This document shows, piece by piece, positions 24,585 to 32,660 of a stretch of 37,978 nucleotides of DNA. Origin of the DNA: Chitinophagaceae bacterium UBA2793 (GTDB taxonomy: Bacteria > Bacteroidota > Bacteroidia > Chitinophagales > Chitinophagaceae); contig DEHT01000084.1 in the NCBI GenBank assembly GCA_002352045.1, positions 1 to 37,978 of the forward strand, in the 5' to 3' direction. The translations under genes and the position numbers were made by a program. Each line of letters begins with the position of its first letter. Position 1 is the first letter of the stretch. The notes beneath the pieces are model-generated. The model did no database searches and was not told where the DNA came from. It saw only the letters and a program-made list of their open reading frames with translations.

Positions 24585-26735
24585 ATGATACAATTAGTAA
24601 AAAAGCCTTTTCCGGCTATAATTATGATGGGTATTGCTTTGAACAGTACTGCCCAAACCAAAGAATTATCCAACGAACAGTATTTTAAAGGAAACCTTAA
24701 AGGCATAACACAAGCATTGCCTATGGCTACCCGCTGGATTGATAATAACAATGTTATCATTATGAGAGATGGTAAACAATTTATATTGGAAGCAAAAAAA
24801 GGTACAGAAAGAGAGGCAACCGATGCCGATAGAAATGTAGGTAAAGTAGCTGAAACTCCAAAGCCATTTATAAAATCGAAAAATATTTTTATAAAAGTAA
24901 ACGATGCAGAAGTACAGCTTACCAACGACGATGCTTTGGAAGTAAACCCCACCATAAGCCCCGATGGCAACTATGTGGCCTACACTAAAAACAATGATTT
25001 ATATACCGTAAATATTTCAACCAAAAAAGAAACACGCCTTACCAATGATGGCAGCGAGCTTATTTTAAATGGTTATGCAAGTTGGGTATATATGGAAGAA
25101 ATTTTGGGCAGGGCCAGCCGATACAAAGCTTTTTGGTGGAGCCCCGATAGTAAGCAGTTAGCTTTTTTTCGAAGCAATGATACCGAGGTACCCGAGTTTG
25201 TAATGACAGACGGTGAAGGGCATCATGGATATGTTGAAAAAATGCGCTACCCCAAAGTAGGCGACAAAAACCCCGAAGTAAAAGTAGGCATAGTAAAACC
25301 CGAAGGGAGCAATATTGTTTGGAGCGACTTCAATGAAAAAGACGACCAGTATTTTGGCATGCCTTATTGGAAACCCGATGGCAGCAGCTTACTGGTACAA
25401 TGGATGAATAGAAAACAAAACAAGTTAGTAGTGTATGCTGTAAATATTGCTACCGGAACAAAGGCTCCTTTTTACAGTGAAGAACAAAAAACCTGGATTA
25501 GTTTAGATGAGAGCGATAGAATTCAATTTTTAAAAAATGGGAAAGGCTTTTTGTTGCAAAACGATGCCCTGGGTTGGAATCATATTTACTATTACGACAT
25601 AAATGGTACCCTTATTAATACGGTTACTAGTGGACGTTTTACGGTAACCGGTATTAGATATGTAGATGAGAATAAAGGAATAGTATATTTTACAGCACGC
25701 AGCAAAGAAAATACTGCCCATACCGATTATTACAAAGTGAACTTAACGGGTAAAAATTTACAGCGCCTAAGCTTTGGTGATTACAATCACAGCATTACAA
25801 GTATATCGCCGGATGGTTCATATTTTGTAACCAATTACAGTAATTCGGGTACGCCAACCCGTAGTGCCCTGGTAAGCAATGCCGGAAAAATTATTAAAGA
25901 ACTCGGCGACAGCAAGGGTGCTGAGTTTGCAGATTATCATTTGGCCAAAACAGAATTGATTCGAGTGAAAAGCGATGATGGATTGTATGAATTGCCCATG
26001 AAAGTAACCTGGCCATTAAATATGGACAAGTCAAAAAAATATCCGGTATTAGTTTCTATTTATGGTGGACCAAATTCAACCGGAGTTTGGGATTCATGGT
26101 CGCTTTCTGGCACACAACAATTTTATGCTAAGGAAGGATTAATACAGGTTTCGATGGATCACCGAGCCAGCGGCCATTTTGGGAAAGAAGGCGTAAATTA
26201 TATGTATCACAACCTGGGCTTTTGGGAAACCAAAGATTATAGCACTATGGTAAAATGGTTAATTGCCAATGGCAATGCCGATGCTTCTAAAATTTGCATC
26301 ACCGGCTTTAGCTACGGAGGTTATATGAGTTGCTATGCCATGACCTATGGTGCAGATGTATTCACTCACGCCATGGCAGGAGGTAGTGTTACCGATTGGA
26401 CCTTGTACGACTCTCATTACACAGAAAGATTTATGGGAACCCCTGCCGATAATGCAGAAGGATATAAGACAAGTTCGGTATTTACACATTTAAATAAGTA
26501 CAAAGGCAATATGCAAATTGTACATGGTGTAATTGATGAAAATGTACACATGCAAAACAGCCTGCAACTCATCAGCAAACTACAGGATGCTAAAAAAGAT
26601 TTTGAATTAATGGTTTATCCAACCGGCCGCCACGGCTGGGGCGGAAATAAAGGGGCACATTTTCAAAACTTAAAAACAAAATATATCTACAAATATTTGT
26701 TGGAAAAAGAAGTGCCTGCAGGCCTTTTGAGATAA
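24585..26735 (+). CDS. Dipeptidyl peptidase IV (S9B prolyl peptidase)
   Basis: The 716-residue protein has a signal peptide (about 1-24, ending NSTAQ), a DPP-IV-type beta-propeller (about 80-480) and a C-terminal alpha/beta hydrolase. The double-Glu motif that anchors the substrate N-terminus is in SWVYMEEILGR. The catalytic triad is S576 in GFSYGGY, D651 in GVIDENVH and H683 in GRHGWGG. It removes X-Pro or X-Ala dipeptides from peptides in the periplasm, supporting peptide use, and fits with the M3 oligopeptidase elsewhere in the window. Length is typical. It ends at a shared bidirectional terminator. Confidence 0.95.
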   Translation: MIQLVKKPFPAIIMMGIALNSTAQTKELSNEQYFKGNLKGITQALPMATRWIDNNNVIIMRDGKQFILEAKKGTEREATDADRNVGKVAETPKPFIKSKNIFIKVNDAEVQLTNDDALEVNPTISPDGNYVAYTKNNDLYTVNISTKKETRLTNDGSELILNGYASWVYMEEILGRASRYKAFWWSPDSKQLAFFRSNDTEVPEFVMTDGEGHHGYVEKMRYPKVGDKNPEVKVGIVKPEGSNIVWSDFNEKDDQYFGMPYWKPDGSSLLVQWMNRKQNKLVVYAVNIATGTKAPFYSEEQKTWISLDESDRIQFLKNGKGFLLQNDALGWNHIYYYDINGTLINTVTSGRFTVTGIRYVDENKGIVYFTARSKENTAHTDYYKVNLTGKNLQRLSFGDYNHSITSISPDGSYFVTNYSNSGTPTRSALVSNAGKIIKELGDSKGAEFADYHLAKTELIRVKSDDGLYELPMKVTWPLNMDKSKKYPVLVSIYGGPNSTGVWDSWSLSGTQQFYAKEGLIQVSMDHRASGHFGKEGVNYMYHNLGFWETKDYSTMVKWLIANGNADASKICITGFSYGGYMSCYAMTYGADVFTHAMAGGSVTDWTLYDSHYTERFMGTPADNAEGYKTSSVFTHLNKYKGNMQIVHGVIDENVHMQNSLQLISKLQDAKKDFELMVYPTGRHGWGGNKGAHFQNLKTKYIYKYLLEKEVPAGLLR

Positions 26736-26757
26736 TGAGAGAATATTTTTATAAACC

Positions 26758-26790
26758 GAAGCCGCTCAATGTTGAGCGGCTTCTTCGTTT
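26758..26790. terminator. Bidirectional terminator between convergent genes
   Basis: GAAGCCGCTCAA at 26758-26769 and TTGAGCGGCTTC at 26772-26783 form a perfect 12-bp inverted repeat with a 2-base centre. TTCGTTTTAT follows on the plus strand and GGTTTATAAAAAT on the minus strand. It serves the convergent DPP-IV and DUF5916 genes. Confidence 0.8.
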
Positions 26791-26792
26791 TA

Positions 26793-29300
26793 TTAGGCTG
26801 ATTTTTTTTGTAATTTCTTTTTTAAACCGAGGTAGTCAATAAAATAAATCATTCGTACACTCAAACTATTAAACTGGTTTCCCTGTATAGTTTTGCCCAG
26901 GTTGCTGAAATAATTTTTTTCAAAACTTCGGCTAAAGTTTTCGCCAATATCTTTCCACACTACACTTAAAAAACTTCCCTGTGCAAACTGCCAGTTATAA
27001 ACCAGGTCGGCGCTCATAAAATTAAAATTTTGCCGCCTGTTTTCGTTGTATGCAGTGGTAGGCGTTTGTAAATTGCCTCGCTCATTCAGCTCGTAAAACT
27101 GTAAGGGATTTACTTTGCTCCAGTAATGCCTTAACCTAAGCGTAAGCCCCATTTTATTATTGAAGCTATATTTAAAGTTCATTACTTCTTCAATGCTTGC
27201 AATATCTCTTCTTGCAAATATTACGGTATCGGTTTTTGCATCGGCCCAACCCACACCATTGTGATTGTGTGAAAAATTAATGTTATTATCAATTGTAAAC
27301 TTACTGTTGAACTGTTGGCGCAGTTGCAAGCCAATTTCTTTGTAAAAGAAATTAAACAAGCCGCCGGTTCGGGCAAAAGTATTAATGCCCCAGTAAAATT
27401 TTTTTCCTCCATTGCTTTCATACCAAAGGCCGCCGCCAAAGTTTCCTTTATTTTTCAATACTTTTCCGGCATAGCGTGGTTCATAAAAGTCGTTGAAATT
27501 ACTATTGGCACTTAGTGAAAACCCTGCCCACCACAATTTTTTCGATTGTACACTGCCGTTAATATTGGTGCCGGCATTTTGAAACATCATATCTTTTCTT
27601 TTCAAAGCATCCATTGGCGTTACCAACCTGCTGTGCCAAACATTGTAGTTAAGCCGCATTTGGGCAAACCATTGTTGTTCTTTTGGTTTTAGCCAGTTGT
27701 ACCCTACCCACAGCCCATGCTCCAAAAAATTGTTATTGGTAAAATATCCCATATCGCTTTTGTCGTACCGGTTATTATACAAATCCTGGTAAGCTCTAAA
27801 GTTTAAGCGACCACTGGTTTTGCCAAAGTAAATTCCATGGGCATAGCCATTTCTGTTTTTGCCCGGGCCCTTATCATTTATCATGCTTACACTTACATTA
27901 CCACCAAGGTTCCATTTATTTTTTTTATCGTTGAGGTCAAATAAAAAGGCAGTTACATTGGCATCTTTTTCATTTCCACTTCTAAGCATATTTGTATTTA
28001 CCAACGATATGCTGCTATTGTTTTTTAAAGTTTGGTCCAGTACAAATACATTATAATTAGTAAAAGGTTCTGTTTCAATTTTTCTTTTTTGGCCTGTGCT
28101 AAGGTTTTCAAAACTGGCATGCTGGCTATTGGTGATGGCGTTTAAAATACCAATTCCCAAACCGTTTTGAGTTCGTCCGCTAATTTTAGTTGCGTTAATA
28201 AGTTTTACCTGCTCGGGATTTTTATGCAGCTTTTCGGTATTGGGGTCAAATGCATTTTGGGCATCCCAGTATCCAAGTGGTTTGCTGCCCACACGGCCAA
28301 TTCGCCTGCTGTAAAACAGGTTTCCTTTGTTAAACAATTCTGTTCCTTCTGTAAAAAAAGTTCTGTTTTCGTTGAACCTTACTTCAAAAGGCGAAAGGTT
28401 TAAAACCCTGTTATCGGTTTGTACCTGTCCAAAATCCGGTATCAAGGTCATATCAAGTGTAAAGGCCTGGTTGATGCCGTACTTTAAATCCATACCGCCA
28501 TTAGCGGTAAGTTTGTTTACGGCAGGTTTGCCATTAGCCGCATCATCATGATTGAAGTAGGTAGAAAAATAAGGGGAAAACTGTAATCTTAGAGGAGGCT
28601 TAATATTTTCGAAGCCGGCAATAATTCCCGATTGAGTTAAAAATCCATTTACATTCGGGTCTATCGGTTGCCAAAACAATTGCTCCGCACTTTTTTGCCT
28701 TTTTCTTACAATATTAAGTCCCCAATCCTGAATATTTTTTTTACCAAAGCGAATGGCTGCATAAGGAATAAACATTTCAAAACTCCAGCCATCGGTTTGA
28801 ATTTTTGCATTGCTCTGCCATACGGCATTCCAGCTAAAATCTTCTCCATTTTCACCGGTACTGGCTTTGGCATCCCATTGCTCGCCCAAGGGCGTAACAA
28901 AGTATTCAAACCCATTCAGCCGATCGTTGTAAGTATCAAAAATTACTCCGGCAAAATCATTATTACCAAAACCATCTCTTCCTTTTAATTCGGTTGTGAT
29001 GCTGTCTTTATTTTTTTCGTAGAAGTAACCTCCAATATAAATTCCTTCATTGCTGTATAAAAAATATACTTTAGAAGGGTTAGCCCCTTCGGGCTTAAAA
29101 GCGATGGGTCTTAACGCAACAAAGCTATCGGCCAACGCTCCTGTTTTCCATTCGGGTTCAGTTAAATCTCCATCTATTTTAAAAACAGTATTGGTTTTTA
29201 CAATTGTAATTTTTTTTTGAGGAATTTTTTGTTGTGCTTGAGCCCACTGGGCAGCACAAAGCAGTAACAGGCCAATGGCCCGGAGTTGAAAAAATTTCAT
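26793..29300 (-). CDS. DUF5916 outer-membrane protein with CBM9-like N-terminal domain
   Basis: The 835-residue protein has a signal peptide (about 1-22, ending AQAQ) and a carbohydrate-binding family-9-like domain (about 30-225: FKIDGDLTEPEWKTG, GIYIGGYFYE, DFAGVIFDTYND, WSFEMFIPYAAIRF). A DUF5916 region follows (LIPDFGQVQTDNRVLNLSPFEVRF, ENRTFFTEG, FYSRRIGR), predicted to form an outer-membrane beta-barrel. Proteins of this kind are widespread in Bacteroidota; their role in sugar or polymer handling is suspected only from the CBM9-like domain. Two TGTCATSACA motifs lie 22-42 bp upstream of its start. Confidence 0.85.
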   Translation of the reverse strand: MKFFQLRAIGLLLLCAAQWAQAQQKIPQKKITIVKTNTVFKIDGDLTEPEWKTGALADSFVALRPIAFKPEGANPSKVYFLYSNEGIYIGGYFYEKNKDSITTELKGRDGFGNNDFAGVIFDTYNDRLNGFEYFVTPLGEQWDAKASTGENGEDFSWNAVWQSNAKIQTDGWSFEMFIPYAAIRFGKKNIQDWGLNIVRKRQKSAEQLFWQPIDPNVNGFLTQSGIIAGFENIKPPLRLQFSPYFSTYFNHDDAANGKPAVNKLTANGGMDLKYGINQAFTLDMTLIPDFGQVQTDNRVLNLSPFEVRFNENRTFFTEGTELFNKGNLFYSRRIGRVGSKPLGYWDAQNAFDPNTEKLHKNPEQVKLINATKISGRTQNGLGIGILNAITNSQHASFENLSTGQKRKIETEPFTNYNVFVLDQTLKNNSSISLVNTNMLRSGNEKDANVTAFLFDLNDKKNKWNLGGNVSVSMINDKGPGKNRNGYAHGIYFGKTSGRLNFRAYQDLYNNRYDKSDMGYFTNNNFLEHGLWVGYNWLKPKEQQWFAQMRLNYNVWHSRLVTPMDALKRKDMMFQNAGTNINGSVQSKKLWWAGFSLSANSNFNDFYEPRYAGKVLKNKGNFGGGLWYESNGGKKFYWGINTFARTGGLFNFFYKEIGLQLRQQFNSKFTIDNNINFSHNHNGVGWADAKTDTVIFARRDIASIEEVMNFKYSFNNKMGLTLRLRHYWSKVNPLQFYELNERGNLQTPTTAYNENRRQNFNFMSADLVYNWQFAQGSFLSVVWKDIGENFSRSFEKNYFSNLGKTIQGNQFNSLSVRMIYFIDYLGLKKKLQKKSA

Positions 29301-29321
29301 GGCTATACTTTTTAGTGGCTA

Positions 29322-29342
29322 TGTCATCACAATGTCATGACA
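29322..29342 (-). promoter_or_regulatory. Operator-like tandem motif upstream of the DUF5916 gene
   Basis: TGTCATCACA (29322-29331) and the perfect palindrome TGTCATGACA (29333-29342) stand one helical turn apart (11 bp start to start), 22-42 bp before the DUF5916 start codon. The spacing and symmetry fit binding of a dimeric regulator. The regulator is unknown. Confidence 0.35.
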
Positions 29343-29427
29343 GTACGAAATTAAACGTACATATATCTAAAAAGTTACCATTCATCAAAAGAAAATTTTA
29401 TTGGGATTTTGTTAACAGCAGGAAATT

Positions 29428-30171
29428 TTATTGAACCACAAAAGTGATGGGTTGTTTACGATAAGCTTTTACGGCCCTGTTAAACTGAACTGCCGGCTCC
29501 CAGTTTGGAGATAGTTTTAGTACTCTAATAGCTTCTTTCTCCATTCCATACCCAACTCTATTGAGCGCTTCAATATTACTAAGGGAACCATCTTTGTCAA
29601 CAATAAATCTTAGATACACGGTGTATTTGCCGTCAGGCGCCCTGTTGATTACCGGAACATTTGCATTCAAATGCCTGTACAAATGTTTTTTCCAACCTTC
29701 CATACTTCCGGGAAAGGTTGCTTCTTTTTCATAAATAAAGTTTCCTTTGATTTCGGAGCCGTCTTCATTGTATCCAATAACATTCTCACTATCTTTTTCT
29801 GCGTTATAATGGTATTCGGCTTTTAGTTTTCCGTTTTCATAATAGTGATACGCATATAATTTTTTGTGGTTGCTTAAATAAAAAGCAGAGTCTGCAATGG
29901 TTCCGTTTTGATTGTATCGTACAAAATAGCCAATTGGTTTGCTATTACCCGAATCGGCATAGCTGTATTTATTGGTAAGGTATTTTTTTAAAAGGTTATA
30001 ACTTTTATAATGATATGCGGTGCCATCGTAATTTCTTTCAACACTTGTGCTGGCATGCTCTTTATCGGTTTTTTTCCATAAAGAATCATAGTAGGTTATT
30101 TCAACCTGCGCCATTAAGCCAAGGTTAAAAAATACCAACGCAATAATTAATAATAACTTTTCAGCTTTCAT
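29428..30171 (-). CDS. TonB C-terminal-domain protein with MORN/YwqK-like middle
   Basis: The 247-residue protein has a signal peptide (about 1-21, ending GLMAQ), a middle region with repeated Y-x-x-(D/N)G-x motifs of MORN/YwqK antitoxin-like type (IGYFVRYNQNGTIAD, YHYYENGKLKAEYHY, IGYNEDGSEIKG), and a C-terminal TonB-like domain (about 160-247: FPGSMEGWKKHLYRHL, VYLRFIVDKDGSLSNI, EKEAIRVLKLSPNWEPA, ITFVV). The N-terminus is a cleavable-type signal and not the usual TonB anchor, so it may act in the periplasm rather than as a true energy transducer. It starts 2 bp after the SDR gene stop and is very likely co-transcribed with it. Confidence 0.75.
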   Translation of the reverse strand: MKAEKLLLIIALVFFNLGLMAQVEITYYDSLWKKTDKEHASTSVERNYDGTAYHYKSYNLLKKYLTNKYSYADSGNSKPIGYFVRYNQNGTIADSAFYLSNHKKLYAYHYYENGKLKAEYHYNAEKDSENVIGYNEDGSEIKGNFIYEKEATFPGSMEGWKKHLYRHLNANVPVINRAPDGKYTVYLRFIVDKDGSLSNIEALNRVGYGMEKEAIRVLKLSPNWEPAVQFNRAVKAYRKQPITFVVQ

Positions 30172-30173
30172 AT

Positions 30174-30989
30174 TTAAACAAACAGGTCGTTAAACAATTC
30201 GCCGCCGGGTGTTACGGCGTACTTATCTAAATTAGTGATGCCTTCTTTTGCCAATACCTCTTCATCAATAAAAGCATTCCCACTACATTCCGTTGAACTT
30301 TTTGATAAAATTGCATAAGCTGCATCGGCCAATATTTCCGGCGTACGGCTCATTTTCATTAATGCTTCGCCGCCCAGTAAATTATTTACAGCCGCTGTGG
30401 CAATGGTGGTACGTGGCCACAAAGCATTGGCAGCAATATGGTATTTTTTTAATTCTGCCGAAAGACCAAGTGCAATCATGGTCATATTGTATTTGCTAAT
30501 GGTATAAGCTAAATGGCCGGCAAACCATTTTAAATCCATATTGATGGGTGGCGATAAATTTAAAATGTGTGCATTGGTTCCTTTTTTTAAATGTGGAATA
30601 CAAGCACGGCTCATCATAAAAGTGCCTCTTACATTTATATCGTACATTAAATCAAACCGCTTGGGCTCAGTTTGCTCGGTAGGCGTAAGGCTGATAGCCG
30701 ATGCATTGTTGATTAAAATATCAATGCCACCAAATTTTTCTACCGTTTTATTAACCACATTTTGAATTTGCTCTTCAAAGCGAATATCGCATTGCACAGC
30801 CAGGGCTTTGCCACCTGCGGCTTCCATTTCGGCTGCAGCAGAAAAAATGGTACCGCCAAGTTTGGGATTTTCTTCTACGCTTTTACTGGCAATAACAATA
30901 TTGGCGCCTTCGGCTGCCAGCTTTAATCCAATTGCTTTGCCAATACCACGGCTGGCGCCGGTGATGATGACGGTTTTATTTTTAAACAT
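30174..30989 (-). CDS. Short-chain dehydrogenase/reductase (HSDL2-like)
   Basis: The 271-residue protein has a Rossmann fold with the cofactor loop G11-ASRGI-G17, the NNAS motif at 94-97 and catalytic S146, Y162 and K166 (YTISK). The acidic-to-neutral pattern after the second strand (IASKSVEENPKLGGTI) and the late FIDEEVL segment match the hydroxysteroid-dehydrogenase-like-2 subgroup. An NADP-dependent oxidoreductase role is likely; the substrate is unknown. It heads a two-gene unit with the TonB-domain protein. Confidence 0.88.
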   Translation of the reverse strand: MFKNKTVIITGASRGIGKAIGLKLAAEGANIVIASKSVEENPKLGGTIFSAAAEMEAAGGKALAVQCDIRFEEQIQNVVNKTVEKFGGIDILINNASAISLTPTEQTEPKRFDLMYDINVRGTFMMSRACIPHLKKGTNAHILNLSPPINMDLKWFAGHLAYTISKYNMTMIALGLSAELKKYHIAANALWPRTTIATAAVNNLLGGEALMKMSRTPEILADAAYAILSKSSTECSGNAFIDEEVLAKEGITNLDKYAVTPGGELFNDLFV

Positions 30990-31027
30990 AGTAGTACTAA
31001 TGTTTCGTTATAGTGATTGAAAATTTC

Positions 31028-31074
31028 AAAAAAAGGCACGGCGGCACAGCTTTTACAAATTCCACTTGTGCCGC
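31028..31074 (-). terminator. Probable terminator of the YffB-like/OsmC unit
   Basis: GCGGCACA at 31041-31048 pairs with TGTGCCGC at 31067-31074. On the minus strand a T-run (A-run 31028-31034 on the plus strand) follows after 6 bases. It lies 20 bp past the OsmC stop codon. Confidence 0.5.
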
Positions 31075-31094
31075 AGCGCCATAGCGAACAATAC

Positions 31095-31505
31095 TTAACC
31101 CAACACTGCTTCGTGAGTGATATTGGTATTGTACAATTTAGAAATGGGGCAATTGGCTTTTGCATCGGCAACGGCAGCAGCAAATTGTTCTTCATTAATG
31201 CCGGGAATGCTTGCTTTTACATTCAAATGCGATTCGGTAATACTGCCATCGGCCAATGTAATGTCGCAACGAGTTTCAATGCTATCCGCAGTAAAGCCTG
31301 CTGCATTTAAAACAAAACTCAACTTCATGCTAAAGCAACCTGCGTGTGCTGCTGCTACCAATTCTTCGGGGTTGGTGCCGGTACCTTCTTCAAAACGGCT
31401 GCTGAAAGAATATTGTGTTTTATCTAAAATATTGCTTTGGGTTGTTAAATTGCCTTTACCTTCTTTACCGGTTCCTTGCCATAAGGCTGTTGCATGTCTT
31501 TTCAT
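31095..31505 (-). CDS. OsmC-family peroxiredoxin (organic hydroperoxide reductase)
   Basis: The 136-residue protein is a complete OsmC/Ohr fold: an N-terminal strand region (ALWQGTGKEGKGNLTT), the R37/E48-E49 region (SSRFEEGTGTNPEELVAAAHAGCFSM) with peroxidatic Cys57, and resolving Cys119 in ANCPISK. Such dimers reduce fatty-acid and other organic hydroperoxides in the cytoplasm with dithiol donors. The HAGCFSM start and the ANCPISKLY end point to the OsmC rather than the Ohr subgroup. It lies 31 bp after the YffB-like gene, with which it is probably co-transcribed. Confidence 0.92.
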   Translation of the reverse strand: MKRHATALWQGTGKEGKGNLTTQSNILDKTQYSFSSRFEEGTGTNPEELVAAAHAGCFSMKLSFVLNAAGFTADSIETRCDITLADGSITESHLNVKASIPGINEEQFAAAVADAKANCPISKLYNTNITHEAVLG

Positions 31506-31536
31506 GATCGTTTATTTTTTATGTTATGAATTGAAT

Positions 31537-31887
31537 TTATTTTTTAAACTTTTCTTTATACAGGGCTTCATCAAAACCCACTACTATTTCTTCTTTGATT
31601 TCAATTATCGGCCTTTTAATAATACTGGTATGCTGTTGCATTATTTGTATGGCTTCGGCTAGGTTGTTTACAATTCCCTCGTAAGCTTTCATAATTTCTT
31701 TCCAGGTACTGCTGCGTTTGTTAAAGATAGTTTCCCAACCGGTTTTCTTGCACCAGTCTTTTAATTTTTCTGCGCTGATGCCTTGCTTTTTATAATCGTG
31801 AAATTCAAATGCAATTTTATTTTGTTGCAGCCATTTGGTAGCTTTTTTTACACTATCGCAATTGGGGATGCCATACATTTTTACCAT
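31537..31887 (-). CDS. ArsC/Spx-family YffB-like thioredoxin-fold protein
   Basis: The 116-residue protein starts MVKMYGIPNCDSVKKATKWL and carries YffB features (FHDYKKQGISAEKL, GWETIFNKRSSTWKE, IIKRPIIE). Only Cys10 of the usual CxxC pair is present, since residue 13 is Val. The Cys-x5-Arg of true arsenate reductases is absent, so arsenate reduction is unlikely. YffB-type proteins are thought to be glutathione- or thiol-dependent reductases, but their physiological role is unclear. It heads a unit with an OsmC peroxidase, consistent with a thiol-redox role. Confidence 0.85.
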   Translation of the reverse strand: MVKMYGIPNCDSVKKATKWLQQNKIAFEFHDYKKQGISAEKLKDWCKKTGWETIFNKRSSTWKEIMKAYEGIVNNLAEAIQIMQQHTSIIKRPIIEIKEEIVVGFDEALYKEKFKK

Positions 31888-32081
31888 GCCACAAAATAAT
31901 GGTTTTAAATTTATAATCGAAGTTAGGGCAAGAAGGATATAAATAAAATGAATGTTTTAATTAGTTGTTTTTCTGTGTGGAAATTGTTGTTTAATTAATT
32001 ATGTTTTTGAAGAAGTGAAGGGTGTGGGAAAATAATAATGTTATTGGAATTTTTTCATGACGGCAAAAAACAGGGCGAATA

Positions 32082-32657
32082 TTATTGCGGAAATTTATCC
32101 GATGGTACTTTCATTACACCCAAAGGTTTTCTAATTAGTCGCTGTTTAAAATCCTGGCTGGCTTCCAGGCCAATGCCGTCAATAATATGGGTGAGGGTGC
32201 GAATGCGTATGGGCTTTTCGGTATAAAATTCCCAGCCGGTACGTTTGCGGTTCCAATATAAATCTTGCGTATAAAGCGTTTCGCCTTTGGTATTTTTTAC
32301 CTGCACGCTGTCTTTTAAATAAATAATTTCTTCAGTTTCTTTATAGCGGGCATAGTTGGCAGTAAGCGTACTTTCTACCTTGCCGGTAGAATCGTTATAA
32401 AAATCTACCAATAATGTTTTGGGAAATTCAATGTAGTTGGAAGTATCCAACACATGCAACATCAGGGGCGATTTTAAAATGGCTTTTGTTTTACCGGCAG
32501 TAGTAAAAGTGATTACTACTTCTTTTGCCACTTCGGTGCCGGTAGATTTTTTGCCTAAGTTTTTTACCTCCTGTTCATCGTTTTCGCAGGCAGCTAAAAA
32601 AAGGCAGCCTGTTGCCAGTACTGCCATTATATTTTTATATGAAATTATTTTTTTCAA
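32082..32657 (-). CDS. lptC: LPS export protein LptC (Bacteroidota-type lipoprotein)
   Basis: The 191-residue protein has a lipoprotein signal with lipobox LAAC (Cys24). An LptC-like beta-jellyroll follows (about 45-190): VVITFTTAGKTKAILKSPLM, FPKTLLVDFYND, STLTANYARYKETEEIIYLKDSVQVKNTKGE, LYTQDLYWNRKRTGWEFYTEKPIRI. LptC links the LptBFG pump to the LptA-type bridge that carries lipopolysaccharide across the periplasm. In Bacteroidota it is often a lipoprotein and not TM-anchored. It is the last gene of the Lon-N/coaX/OMP/lptC run, 3 bp after the outer-membrane protein. No clear terminator is visible downstream. Confidence 0.85.
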   Translation of the reverse strand: MKKIISYKNIMAVLATGCLFLAACENDEQEVKNLGKKSTGTEVAKEVVITFTTAGKTKAILKSPLMLHVLDTSNYIEFPKTLLVDFYNDSTGKVESTLTANYARYKETEEIIYLKDSVQVKNTKGETLYTQDLYWNRKRTGWEFYTEKPIRIRTLTHIIDGIGLEASQDFKQRLIRKPLGVMKVPSDKFPQ

Positions 32658-32660
32658 CCC

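Noticed and set aside
31117..31662. 181-codon open frame on the plus strand
   Set aside because: It lies antisense to the OsmC and YffB-like genes, both of which have full family motifs. The translated product has no recognisable features and spans their intergenic gap.
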